The notes beneath the pieces were generated by a model. It was given only the letters and a program-made list of their open reading frames with translations. It was not told the origin of the DNA and searched no databases. A stretch of 64,000 nt of DNA from Kiritimatiellia bacterium. Its GTDB lineage: Bacteria > Verrucomicrobiota > Kiritimatiellia > RFP12 > UBA1067. The DNA lies in the NCBI GenBank assembly GCA_017403825.1, contig JAFRDO010000006.1:1-64000 (forward strand), written 5' to 3'. Positions 1-8,429 of this stretch are shown here, piece after piece (within the stretch, counting starts at the first letter, position 1; each line of letters opens with the position of its first letter). The translations under genes were made by a program, and so were the position numbers.

Positions 1-484
1 ACCGAACGGCAGCGCCCGCCCCGGAGGCGGTGACGCTTGCCGCCACAGGTTAAACGCAACCCTGGCAGTTCAAATGCAACCCCCTGAGACTACGGCGCAT
101 TTAACCTTGCCACAGTTGCATTTACTCTGTCCGGTGACCCAATTTGTACAGTATATGCCCCTACTAAAGCTACCTCAAACCACCAGCCGTTACTACATCA
201 CTCGAACCCCACCAACGGGGTCCAAACCTCCGCGGCAAACCTCAACCACCAGGCAACGCGAGGGCCCCAAAATATCCACGAGAAGTGTCCATATCGCACA
301 AACAACTTCATCGGCACTTCTGTCTACCCTATTTCCATTGGGTGTCCCGCCCCTGCAATTTACTTTTCTTGTCTCTGCCGCACAAATCGACCTTCTGGCA
401 AGGCTTCATCCCCGCCTTTGCACGCTGCTGCTTCTGCATCGCGGCAAGCCGTCTCGTCTTTACAAGCCCCATGAAAGCACTCCC
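1..484. other. Intergenic stretch at the window edge, no gene supported
   Basis: No open frame here has a convincing ribosome binding site or protein-like composition; the frames present are low-complexity in character. The only structure seen is a cluster of AAAYGCAAC-type repeats near the left end, listed separately. The stretch lies downstream of the minus-strand defence-like operon that ends at 485. Confidence 0.6.
52..123. repeat. Cluster of AAAYGCAAC motifs in direct and inverted order
   Basis: AAACGCAAC starts at 52 and AAATGCAAC at 72. The inverted GTTGCATTT lies at 115-123, and an inverted partial copy lies near 95-103. The outer copies extend into a longer imperfect inverted repeat that includes TGGCA. 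The spacing suggests a protein-binding array or iteron-like site, but no gene next to it identifies a partner. Confidence 0.35.
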
Positions 485-1234
485 TTAATCCCGCCCTTTG
501 AAATAATACCATAGCAAGTGATCAAAGCCATTACGGCTTATGCTCCCACCAGCCGCTTTAATGATTTCATCTATAGTCGCCTGATACGTCAAATAATCGT
601 GAGCGAGGCTCCTCAGTTTAGAGACTTTATAATAATCGCAGTATCGCGGCAAAACCCTTAGAACAACATTATCATAGATCGAATAATTGTCCTGCTCGTC
701 TTCCCCCTCAAAAAGGTAGAAACAAGCATAATGGCAAAACTTACTCGCAAAAGAGAGATTAGTTCTGGGCTTGTGCTTTGAATCTTTGGGATGCGTCGCC
801 TGCGAAAGCACATTTATTAAGTGATACTTGGATTCTTTAGGGTGCTTCAGGTATTCCACAAGCAATGACTTTGGGATATTCTTAATTCTATCGAACAGCT
901 CGTCACGACCAACACCATCAGCGTTCAAATGAGTACTGTTATCCCTATCAACCGCTTGAATCGCATTGGAAAGGACATCGGCATATTCACCGGCAACAGA
1001 TTCCACGCCAAATAGAATCTGTTTCAACTGCACCATCCAGTATGCCGTCGACCCTTTATATTTTCCTCGCTCACACGCATCTTTATTCGATGATTTAAGA
1101 TAGGCTGAGTCATTTTGAATCATCGCTTCGACCTTAGCAACATTCTTAAGGGACAATTCCACCAATTCGGTCTCAGGGATCGGATCGAACATATGGGATT
1201 TAGCCATCCTAAGCTCTTCCTGTATTAAACTCAT
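485..1234 (-). CDS. Hypothetical protein resembling the OGG-fold glycosylase-like family
   Basis: This is a 249-residue soluble protein without signal peptide or membrane segment. The C-terminal half has SFASKFCHY (about 161-169), YSIYDNVV (184-191) and an ending HLLWYYFKG. That layout recalls bacterial proteins named 8-oxoguanine DNA glycosylase OGG-fold proteins, often found in defence islands; the match is from memory and only moderate. GGAAG lies 9 nt before the ATG and supports the start. It is the last gene of the operon starting at 7113, 42 nt after the PLD/ATPase gene. A Nudix protein in the same operon would suit a link to modified or damaged nucleotides, but that is inference. Confidence 0.5.
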   Translation of the reverse strand: MSLIQEELRMAKSHMFDPIPETELVELSLKNVAKVEAMIQNDSAYLKSSNKDACERGKYKGSTAYWMVQLKQILFGVESVAGEYADVLSNAIQAVDRDNSTHLNADGVGRDELFDRIKNIPKSLLVEYLKHPKESKYHLINVLSQATHPKDSKHKPRTNLSFASKFCHYACFYLFEGEDEQDNYSIYDNVVLRVLPRYCDYYKVSKLRSLAHDYLTYQATIDEIIKAAGGSISRNGFDHLLWYYFKGRD

Positions 1235-1276
1235 TTCTGCTAACTTCCGTTTATTGAATATTGCCCCCAGCTAAAG

Positions 1277-3286
1277 CTACTTCCCCAATAGACGCCTGAT
1301 GATTGAGCGCTTGCGGAAGTCTATTCCAAAGAACTCCCTCGCTTCGTCAAGTTCCATAATGACACTGTCACGTGAGCGCTTTGCGCAAAGATTCTCCGGC
1401 AGTTCCTTCATGAGTCTATCGGCGTCCCAGTTTACACCCGCATCGTAGCGGACAGTTCCAGCACGTTCATCCACCTCGAATGAATTTGGATTGCTAGTCC
1501 ACGCAGTTTTAATCACCTGGATCGCATATTTGCCGGTCACCTTCTCGCTGAAATAGTCTTCAAGCGACAACTTGCGGACATACGACGGCAATACGCTCTC
1601 GTTCGCCGAGAAAATTTCATACAACACCTCAGAGGAAACCTTCAGTATGTCAGGGCATTCCGATTCTGGATTGTCATCCTTCAACTGATCTATCATGTCC
1701 GGTATCTTCTCCAGCATCAAACGCAGATATTCGCGGTAAAACGCAGTGCCTATCTTCTGCTGGACGGCACGCACGACGTTGCTCTTCATGACTTCGGTGT
1801 TTGTAAGACCGGCTTGGACACGACAAATCACCGTACGCCGAATCACCTCTTGAGCAACAGCCTTTACATCTTCATTCGCGCTTATGACAACCGCAGGATA
1901 GTTGACCAGATGTTCAAGCAACCCGAAATCGTCATTCTTGATAGTCTCAACGGCATGTTGATTGAACCGATTGTTAGTAAGATCGTCGACAATAATCGGA
2001 GCTCCTTGCACGCTGTGCCGGAGCCCGTCAATGGTTGTGCGCGTAAACTCCGGAGCCCCCATTTTCGTTTTCTGCCCAATCATCATCTTGAGGATCGTCT
2101 CAAGGAAAGATGTCTTGCCCGCCTTGGACTGTCCGTAGACAAGCCCGAACACAGGATATGGCAGCGTCTTCTGGTCATAGCGCAAAGCCGTATCTCGCAT
2201 AATGGCCATGAGTGGCGAGCAGAAAAACCAGTTGGCAAACTCATAGTACCGATTCTGCATCCCCTTATTGTCGCCGTGGAAACGCTCATAGCCATTCATG
2301 TAACGCATGAACATATCCACGTCGCTTTTCACCTCGGCTGCATTAGGATTCAGATCAAGCGCCTTGCCGTTCAACGAAACAGTGCCGCGCTCTGCATCAA
2401 TGACGAGTTGAGGATACTCGCTCTTCAACTCCTTCTCGTGTTCATTGTCGCGAACAACCTGCCGCCGCACCTTTTGTATGATCTCCGGCGAAATAAGAAT
2501 CCTGCCGGCTTTCTTGTCGGCTTTTGTGATTGGAATCGCCGGCTTGATCTTCCGCGCAAGGTCCCGCGCGTCCAGGACGAATCTAACCTCTTCGTCTGCC
2601 TCTTTCACTGGCTCGATGTAGACGGCCTTCTTCACCTTGACTGTCTCAGCTATCGGCAATGCGTCAAGGTTCTCCGACGCATCACCAACGACTATGGCCT
2701 TCTTGGTGATCGTGTCGACGCTATTGCCCTTGAGAGTCTCGTATACCTCATAAAACCGATCGTATGCCGCATCCGAATCCATGTAGCATATCGTCTCGCG
2801 TTGCCGTCCGCGAAAAGCGTTGAACGACATATTCGCAGATCCGAGGATAACGCGTTTCCGTCCGTCATCCGCGTCAAGAAGGTACAGCTTCTCGTGCGAA
2901 AGTCGTTCGCGGGCAACAAAGAGTCGGACATTGCCGGACTCAACTCGCTCAATCATCTTAGTCTTTGACTTAGAGTCAGTGTCGCGGATGCGTTCCATCA
3001 GTTTGGATTGGTACGCCATAATCTCCTGAAGGTTGTATGACATAACCTCCTCGCAACCGAAGATGACTTCCACGTCCTTGAACATCTCTGTAAGCTGATA
3101 TACAAATCCTATACCAGACGAGTATGTAATCGCCCTCATGCGATCAAACCCGCCGAAAAGCTCCTGCCATGTCATCGACTCCGATGCAAGGTAATCGAGT
3201 TTGGCGACATCAAGCCTGACATCGGCACACAAACCACCGGTGGCATCCGTCCCGTCAAATAAATCCATTTCGTTAGTGTCATTCAT
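1277..3286 (-). CDS. PLD-family nuclease domain fused to a P-loop ATPase
   Basis: The protein has 669 residues. A single HKD-type motif sits near 131-154 (HEKLYLLD, then GSANMS), typical of phospholipase D-superfamily nucleases; such proteins often dimerise to complete the active site. A Walker A motif GQSKAGKTS lies near 385-393, followed by a PIIVDDL Walker B-like segment near 440. The middle (about 190-340) is charged linker. It is predicted to be a cytoplasmic nucleic-acid-processing enzyme with ATP-driven activation. It lies 14 nt after the small frameshifted gene in the defence-like operon. The exact ATPase family is not recognised. Confidence 0.7.
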   Translation of the reverse strand: MNDTNEMDLFDGTDATGGLCADVRLDVAKLDYLASESMTWQELFGGFDRMRAITYSSGIGFVYQLTEMFKDVEVIFGCEEVMSYNLQEIMAYQSKLMERIRDTDSKSKTKMIERVESGNVRLFVARERLSHEKLYLLDADDGRKRVILGSANMSFNAFRGRQRETICYMDSDAAYDRFYEVYETLKGNSVDTITKKAIVVGDASENLDALPIAETVKVKKAVYIEPVKEADEEVRFVLDARDLARKIKPAIPITKADKKAGRILISPEIIQKVRRQVVRDNEHEKELKSEYPQLVIDAERGTVSLNGKALDLNPNAAEVKSDVDMFMRYMNGYERFHGDNKGMQNRYYEFANWFFCSPLMAIMRDTALRYDQKTLPYPVFGLVYGQSKAGKTSFLETILKMMIGQKTKMGAPEFTRTTIDGLRHSVQGAPIIVDDLTNNRFNQHAVETIKNDDFGLLEHLVNYPAVVISANEDVKAVAQEVIRRTVICRVQAGLTNTEVMKSNVVRAVQQKIGTAFYREYLRLMLEKIPDMIDQLKDDNPESECPDILKVSSEVLYEIFSANESVLPSYVRKLSLEDYFSEKVTGKYAIQVIKTAWTSNPNSFEVDERAGTVRYDAGVNWDADRLMKELPENLCAKRSRDSVIMELDEAREFFGIDFRKRSIIRRLLGK

Positions 3287-3300
3287 GTCCGTTGACTACC

Positions 3301-3509
3301 TTACTCAAACTCTTTCAGATTCTCAAACTCAACATTGTCCCATGCCTCAAGAAGCTCATTGACCGAAGGATATCCCCAATCGACAATCTCCGCGGACTTG
3401 CCCTCGACAACGAGAACGACATGCATGCAATCCAAGCCGTCGACGTTCACCATCAGCGAACTTCCCTCTCCGTCATACGAATCAAGCTTGAGAATATAGT
3501 ACTTTTCAT
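3301..3509 (-). pseudogene. Small gene with a one-base frameshift at its start codon
   Basis: Between two operon genes lies a protein-like frame ending at the TAA at 3301-3303, with segments such as YYILKLDSYDGEGSS and GYPSVNELLEAW. It has no start codon of its own near the 5' end. An ATG at 3507-3509, preceded 8 nt away by GGAAGAG, is one base out of frame. The A-run after the ATG has four A; one more would give an uninterrupted frame starting MKKYYIL and running about 70 residues. The shift could be a mutation, an assembly error or programmed slippage. Without it, translation could only begin at an internal ATG at 3451-3453 and give 50 residues. Function unknown; the composition resembles small immunity-like proteins. 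Confidence 0.6.
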
Positions 3510-3532
3510 CGTTTCAACTCTTCCAATTGACA

Positions 3533-5575
3533 TCACAATTCATTCAAACCTAATGACTTCAAGTATTCATATGTTCCGTCGTAGAACTCTGGGCGGCGAG
3601 TATCATCTGGCGGATGTCCACGGTCACCTTCAGGAACACATATTACCATACCTTTGCGTGCTCGTGTCAGAAGTACGCGATATGCATTTACCTGAAATGC
3701 TCGTCGCTCTGGCGCATTGATGTTCTTCCATTTGCCTCCGGAGAAATCTTTTTGAATCCAGCCACCTTCTGCATACTGGAAATCTCCGTCCCAGATAAGA
3801 CATGTCCAGTCAAGCTCCAAGCCTTGAATGTCAAATTCCGTTGCGACATCCTCCAAAAACAATGAACTGCGAATGTCAGTAATATCGTCCAAGAACCAAT
3901 CTACAATATTTGGCTTCGCCCGAACATCAATGGCGAACGGACGCAAGCGAAACGCCTGCGACGAGCAAACCATTCCGTAACGCTCCGACCCTCCAGACAC
4001 ATTTCTAAGCCATTCTTTCGCCTTCGCGAGATTCCGCGTCAGCATAATCGGGTAGTTGGCGCAGAATTCAGTATAGGTCGATCTGGCAGCGGATGCATCA
4101 CGGTCCAATAACTGACCAACAAAGCTTGAAAGATTTTCCGCCCGGAAACTCCGCATGCTGGTTGCAAGATGCAATGATGTATTCTTCGTAACCTTTGGAT
4201 TCTTGCCAAGCAAGACGTTCACATTGCCTTCAGCATATTCCTTCGCTGTCAGCTGAGGCGAAATGAACACATTCCAATCCGAAAACGCTTCATTGGCGGC
4301 TCTGATCGGTTCTGCAATACCAGCCTCGCCGGAATTGATTTCCTGTCCGCCGCCAACAAGACAGACAACCACCGCCCAATCTGGTCTAAGGTTCAATGAC
4401 CAGATAAGGAACTCGCTCTCCGACATTGGAAAATTCTGCACGCCTTTCTTCCGTGCCAACCAAGCAGACAAGTGCGGTTGGTCCCACAAACGTTGCGCCT
4501 CGTCAAAGATTGCTACGTGCTCAACCTCCGAATATCCATCGTCCACGTGTTTCTTCAGCTTCGCTGGATCTATTTCAAGCTTTCCATTCACTATTGGCAT
4601 CTTCAGCTTTGCCAAGGCATTGTCTCGGTAATGATGGATAATCTGTATGAAGCTTTTTACTTCACGTCTAGCCGTAGTCAGCGTATAAGTCTTACCGGCC
4701 TCTTTCTCCTGCCTTACTTTGTCCCTTGCCAAAGCCTCACTGAGAACATCCACCAGAGGTTTATTCCCACTCAAATATACCGCTGGTTCCTTCTTCTCGA
4801 ATTGCTTCATCGCGACATTCAGCCCAACAAGCGTTTTCCCCGCACCAGGAACTCCTGTCACAAAACAAAGGCTCTTCTCACGGTTCGCCTTGGCATGTTC
4901 AATGACATTAAGAATATAATCCGTCGTCTTCTTCAGGTTTTCGCCCGCATCACACCGCGTGATATCATCCACGTTGTGGTTCGCGTACAGCGCACTCGCG
5001 GCCTGAATGATTGTCGGCGTCGGTGAGTATCTTCCGCGCGCCCATTCCATTCCATCGAGTGTCAAAGCCGTCACTCCGTCAACGACCGTTGAAATCGCGG
5101 CGCTCAACGTGGCGCCATTTGCAAGAAGCGGTGCATAGACCTTTTCGTCGTAGTTGCACGTCTTCAGCTCGAAAGGTTCGTCAGGTGCATCTGTCGCCAC
5201 CAATATCGGCGCGATGTACAAATCACGACTGGGCTCGTGAAAGTTCTTGAGGTCTAACGCATAATCCCAGACCTGTTCCCTGTCCGCCGACTCAAAACGC
5301 TCCGCACCGGCCTTGAACTCCAAACAAAGAACCACGCCTTTGATGAGAAGAACCACATCCACGCGCTTGCCAAGTCGCGGTATGGAGTACTCAAAAAACA
5401 CATGACCTTCATATCCTTTGAGAATCGACTTGAGGAGCCCGATCTCTTCATTCCATGTGTTCTTCTGATCTCTTGCAGTATCAAAACTCTCGGCCTGTGA
5501 CAAAGCGCCAAAAATGGAGTCCGAGGGTTCCCCCAGAAATTCCGTTATTGATTTGCCATAGTAGAACCGTTCCAT
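3533..5575 (-). CDS. Nuclease-helicase: PD-(D/E)xK domain plus DUF2075/Schlafen-3-like ATPase
   Basis: The protein has 680 residues. The N-terminal domain carries a PD-(D/E)xK nuclease pattern: D73 in RVDVV, then E86 and K88 in LEFKAG, with an upstream Glu at 62. A Walker A motif TGVPGAGKT (240-248) and Walker B motif IFDEAQ (356-361) follow, in a DUF2075-type helicase core ending with the LLTRARKGM segment typical of that family. It is predicted to be an ATP-dependent DNA or RNA nuclease-helicase. The start is supported by AAGGAT before the ATG at 5575. It lies 9 nt after the Nudix gene and is the likely motor of the operon. Confidence 0.75.
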   Translation of the reverse strand: MERFYYGKSITEFLGEPSDSIFGALSQAESFDTARDQKNTWNEEIGLLKSILKGYEGHVFFEYSIPRLGKRVDVVLLIKGVVLCLEFKAGAERFESADREQVWDYALDLKNFHEPSRDLYIAPILVATDAPDEPFELKTCNYDEKVYAPLLANGATLSAAISTVVDGVTALTLDGMEWARGRYSPTPTIIQAASALYANHNVDDITRCDAGENLKKTTDYILNVIEHAKANREKSLCFVTGVPGAGKTLVGLNVAMKQFEKKEPAVYLSGNKPLVDVLSEALARDKVRQEKEAGKTYTLTTARREVKSFIQIIHHYRDNALAKLKMPIVNGKLEIDPAKLKKHVDDGYSEVEHVAIFDEAQRLWDQPHLSAWLARKKGVQNFPMSESEFLIWSLNLRPDWAVVVCLVGGGQEINSGEAGIAEPIRAANEAFSDWNVFISPQLTAKEYAEGNVNVLLGKNPKVTKNTSLHLATSMRSFRAENLSSFVGQLLDRDASAARSTYTEFCANYPIMLTRNLAKAKEWLRNVSGGSERYGMVCSSQAFRLRPFAIDVRAKPNIVDWFLDDITDIRSSLFLEDVATEFDIQGLELDWTCLIWDGDFQYAEGGWIQKDFSGGKWKNINAPERRAFQVNAYRVLLTRARKGMVICVPEGDRGHPPDDTRRPEFYDGTYEYLKSLGLNEL

Positions 5576-5584
5576 CGCTTATCC

Positions 5585-5986
5585 TTATCGCGTGACAAAT
5601 CCTTTCTGGATCAAATCTTGGTCTGCCGGAGCGAAATCAAGCGTGTCCATTTCAGCTCGCGTCACCCACCGAATATCCTGATGCTCAAGCGCCTTTGGAG
5701 CAGAACCGGACTTCGACGTGCATTCGATGAGCGTCAGGCGAATTGTCTTCTCGGGATATTCATGCACGACAGAATCAATGATGTGCTCATTCTCAATTTC
5801 GAGTGCTAGTTTTTCACGACATTCGCGCGCAAGCGCCTGTTCCGGAGTTTCGCCGGGCTCTATCTTGCCGCCCATAAATTCCCAAAGGCCGCCTTGCGCC
5901 TTGTTTGCCGCTCTCTGGCCGACAAGATACCGATCCCCATCCTTTATGATGGCACCAACAACTTCAATTATTCGACGCTCTGCCAT
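5585..5986 (-). CDS. Nudix hydrolase, MutT-like, with an altered Nudix box
   Basis: This 133-residue single-domain protein resembles (deoxy)nucleoside triphosphate pyrophosphohydrolases. The segment GGKIEPGETPEQALAREC leads into REKLALE. In the Nudix consensus (GX5EX7REUXEEXGU) the last Glu of REUXEE is a metal ligand; here it is Lys (codon AAA) and the following Gly is Ala. The fold is therefore clear but full activity is doubtful. The start was placed at MAERRI because it follows the TAG of the preceding gene by 2 nt; an upstream in-frame ATG would overlap that gene. It is translationally coupled in the defence-like operon. Confidence 0.75.
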   Translation of the reverse strand: MAERRIIEVVGAIIKDGDRYLVGQRAANKAQGGLWEFMGGKIEPGETPEQALARECREKLALEIENEHIIDSVVHEYPEKTIRLTLIECTSKSGSAPKALEHQDIRWVTRAEMDTLDFAPADQDLIQKGFVTR

Positions 5987-5988
5987 AT

Positions 5989-6237
5989 CTATGACCAAAC
6001 GATCTTGTTGCCATCCTCCACAAACCACTTTTTATTCTTCATCTTCTGATAAATCTTTTCGGCGAACTCGTCCGAAACATCAGCCTTAAAATTAAAGGCC
6101 GTTTTGATCGACCGTATGAATCCGTCTTTCCTTGTCGGTGGATTCTTGGGAAACTTCGCGCGACAGTAATCTGCACAGTCTGCGACTGTCATTTTCACGA
6201 GAAGTGTATCTGGTTCATTTGGCATAAGCCCGCTCAT
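5989..6237 (-). CDS. Small hypothetical protein (82 aa) of the defence-like operon
   Basis: The start at 6237 is well supported by AAGGAG ahead of the ATG. The protein is charged, with no membrane segment or signal peptide. Its C-terminal half (FNFKADVSDEFAEKIYQKMK, then a short strand-rich tail) looks like a small winged or helical module. It lies between the HNH and Nudix genes with 21-nt and 2-nt gaps, so it is almost certainly co-expressed with them. Family not recognised. Confidence 0.6.
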   Translation of the reverse strand: MSGLMPNEPDTLLVKMTVADCADYCRAKFPKNPPTRKDGFIRSIKTAFNFKADVSDEFAEKIYQKMKNKKWFVEDGNKIVWS

Positions 6238-6258
6238 GTTTCTTCTCCTTTTCTAAAT

Positions 6259-7113
6259 TCAACCAGCCAACAGATCTCTGTGCTTTTCAAGTAACGTCTG
6301 CGATGGCAGAAACTTTGTCGGCAGAGACATTATCTGCCCCTCGAGGTCGAGAAAGTAGGACTTGGCTGCCGCATCAGTGTAGTGGTCTTTGATCGCCTTC
6401 GAGACGACAAGGCGGTAGTGGTCGTCAAAGGAAATGAGGTGACGGTCAAATGCGGCGTCGTAGGTTGCGGAGAGGCATAAGCCGTTTTCGGGATTGAGGC
6501 GGTTCTTTTCGTCTTCCGCCCACGGGCTGATGTGGCTGGCGCGAAGGACATCCGGCACGGCGAGTCCCGTTACGCAGCATTTGCTGCCGTAGTTCGCAAG
6601 CACCATCTTACGGAAGATGTCTTGATTCACACGCACCTTGACGGCGGCAAGATTCGTCTTGCCTTCCTTCGCGGTCAGATTCAGGTGCGCTTCAAGGTCG
6701 GCTTGCGATGTCGTGTCAATCAGCGCTTCCACCTTTTGCGCAACGGCCTTGCCGCCAGTTTCGCCCGACACCTTTGCGAGAATACCATCCTCAAACGCCT
6801 CTGTCGCCAGAAACTCGCCGTAGGCGCGAACCGCCGCCGAACAGAAGTTCTTCGTCCAATAGCTCGGCGATCCAAAGTCCGCCAACACGGGACTTGCCGC
6901 GCCCTTCTTCATTTCGGCGCAGATCCATTCGTGTAAGGCGTGGATGTCCGCGAGCGAAAAGCTGTGCCACATGGAGCCGCCGACAATCGGTTTCGGGTAG
7001 TGCTTCGTCAGGATCGGACCGAGCATGTCGAGCGCGCGGACGTATGATGCGGCCTTGCCGCTCCCGTCCGTATTCGTGGCGAAGATGAAATCTGTAAACG
7101 ATTGCCTCAACAT
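6259..7113 (-). CDS. HNH endonuclease family protein
   Basis: The protein has 284 residues. The C-terminal third holds an HNH/ZF-HNH nuclease pattern: Cys179-Cys180, ASHISPW with His195, NPENGLCLS (207-215) and DAAFDRHL with His225. The N-terminal 150 residues are probably a target-binding or interaction domain. It resembles stand-alone putative restriction endonucleases. It is the first gene of the seven-gene operon and starts about 10 nt after an extended -10 element (7124-7129), with no room for a conventional ribosome binding site. Cleavage of foreign DNA is the natural hypothesis. Confidence 0.75.
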   Translation of the reverse strand: MLRQSFTDFIFATNTDGSGKAASYVRALDMLGPILTKHYPKPIVGGSMWHSFSLADIHALHEWICAEMKKGAASPVLADFGSPSYWTKNFCSAAVRAYGEFLATEAFEDGILAKVSGETGGKAVAQKVEALIDTTSQADLEAHLNLTAKEGKTNLAAVKVRVNQDIFRKMVLANYGSKCCVTGLAVPDVLRASHISPWAEDEKNRLNPENGLCLSATYDAAFDRHLISFDDHYRLVVSKAIKDHYTDAAAKSYFLDLEGQIMSLPTKFLPSQTLLEKHRDLLAG

Positions 7114-7123
7114 GACAGAGACA

Positions 7124-7129
7124 ATTATA
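7124..7129 (-). promoter_or_regulatory. Extended -10 promoter of the defence-like operon
   Basis: Read on the minus strand, TGG precedes TATAAT, a perfect extended -10. Ten nucleotides separate it from the ATG of the HNH gene, so the transcript should start 2-4 nt before the start codon. The same TGNTATAAT form recurs before many genes in this window. Confidence 0.65.
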
Positions 7130-7141
7130 CCAGATTGCCGC

Positions 7142-7321
7142 CTAACGCGGGGGATAGATTCGCGTAAAAAGAAAATGTGTCACCAGCGGTGTCACAATTT
7201 GAGGGCGGGTGAACGGCTGGCCGTTCAGCGTCACGTTCTCCACGTCGTTCGACTCCTTGACCGCCGCGAGATATGCGCGCGTCTTCGCGACGCCGGCATC
7301 TGTAAAGCGACGCAGCTTCAT
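7142..7321 (-). pseudogene. N-terminal remnant (59 codons) of a larger gene
   Basis: The ATG overlaps the TGA of the ORF6N gene as ATGA, typical of an operon partner. The product begins MKLRRFTDAGVAKTRAYLAA and continues sensibly to about residue 45 (GQPFTRPQIVTPL). It then runs into an unrelated tail and a TAG just before the promoter of the HNH operon. The opening resembles N-termini of defence-associated proteins I associate with the DUF6339 group, at low confidence. The rest of the gene has been lost, probably when the neighbouring operon arrived or by deletion. Confidence 0.55.
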
Positions 7322-8250
7322 TTGGCATACTCCTTCCGCGCCGATGTCGCATTGCGCAGATTGGCAAGAAGTCCCGGTATCACGGAATCACCCATCTTCG
7401 AAATACCAAACGTGAGCCTTCCGGCATCCTTCAACGATGCACCAATTGCATAAATTTCAACATTGTCGATGATGATGAATCGATCATGGCAAATTCCGCA
7501 TATCGACTTCGTGAACTTGCCGCATTGCTTGCCGAACGCTTCGAAATCGCTCTCCTCAAGTTCTCCGTTGGAATGCGTGATAAGCTCGACTTTCACGCCG
7601 CGCCCGCGTTTCGCAAGGATGTCGAGCGTCGCTACGCCAGGATAGGCGTCTACCACGACAAGCTCTTTCTTTGCGCGGCGGATGATTTTGACAAGCAGAG
7701 ACTTCGCATCCCAAAACCTGTTCTGGTAGAATATCTGGCAGTTTGGGACTTCGCCTTCTCCCATCTTCCTGAAAATCTCGTCAAACCGCGCCTCGTTGCG
7801 AGACTGGTCGGTTATCTGACGGCGTTCGATGGTCTCGATGCGCATCACCAAGGGTTGAATGCCTGCCAACGCCTTGCGCATAGCCACAAACGCCTTCATG
7901 ATCCTAACGCTTTCACGGACGGCTATGTCACTCTTCAAGACAGCCGAAAGCATGGCAACGCCTTGCTCTGTAAACGCATACATTCGAGATGGCGAATGTT
8001 TCATCGTCTTGAACCTATCGCAATTTGCGATAAGTTCATCCATCTCCGATTCCGACAACTGAAACATGAACTCGGCGGGGAACCTTGCCAAATTCCTTTT
8101 GACAGCCTCATTAAGGCGGCCTGTCATGACCTGATACACAGCGGCAAGATCCCTGTCAAGCATTACAGCCTGTCCACGTATCTCGTGGATAAGCGGACGG
8201 ATATCCTGAACCATCACCCCCGTACAGACTTTCGAACTAATCTTCTTCAT
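7318..8250 (-). CDS. ORF6N-domain protein with a PLD-like C-terminal domain
   Basis: The N-terminal part (about 10-105) is an ORF6N DNA-binding domain: VMLDRDLAAVYQV, then RFPAEFMFQLS and AFTEQGVAMLSAVL, as in phage-type KilA-N/ORF6N proteins. A short helical linker leads to a C-terminal domain with HDRFIIID and GASLKDAG, resembling a degenerate single PLD motif. The chosen start at 8250 overlaps the stop of the upstream small frame as ATGA; an upstream GTG start is possible. Such genes are common on mobile elements and in defence islands. It is intact between two truncated genes. Confidence 0.75.
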   Translation of the reverse strand: MKKISSKVCTGVMVQDIRPLIHEIRGQAVMLDRDLAAVYQVMTGRLNEAVKRNLARFPAEFMFQLSESEMDELIANCDRFKTMKHSPSRMYAFTEQGVAMLSAVLKSDIAVRESVRIMKAFVAMRKALAGIQPLVMRIETIERRQITDQSRNEARFDEIFRKMGEGEVPNCQIFYQNRFWDAKSLLVKIIRRAKKELVVVDAYPGVATLDILAKRGRGVKVELITHSNGELEESDFEAFGKQCGKFTKSICGICHDRFIIIDNVEIYAIGASLKDAGRLTFGISKMGDSVIPGLLANLRNATSARKEYAK

Positions 8251-8405
8251 TCCTCGCCATCCTTCCACTGATTGGCAAGGTCCGTCAAGCCTTTACCGCG
8301 GACGAGAGATTCATCGGTGGAGCGGTTCGAGGTGAAATATTCGTCCCAGCCGGGATCGCGCTCGACCTCGCCTTTGCTCTTCTTTCTGAAGAACCACTCT
8401 GCCAT
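8247..8405 (-). pseudogene. Internally deleted 52-codon remnant, ATPase-like N-terminus
   Basis: The frame begins MAEWFFRKKSKGEVERDP and reaches STDESLVR by about residue 36, an opening I associate with defence-island GHKL-type ATP-binding proteins. It then jumps to GKGLTDLANQWKDGEE and a stop overlapping the next start codon as ATGA. The simplest reading is a long gene that lost its middle but kept its two ends, preserving coupling to the ORF6N gene. A real 52-residue protein cannot be excluded. The family assignment is recollection only. Confidence 0.5.
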
Positions 8406-8429
8406 CTATATCTGCCGCCTCGCCAACAA

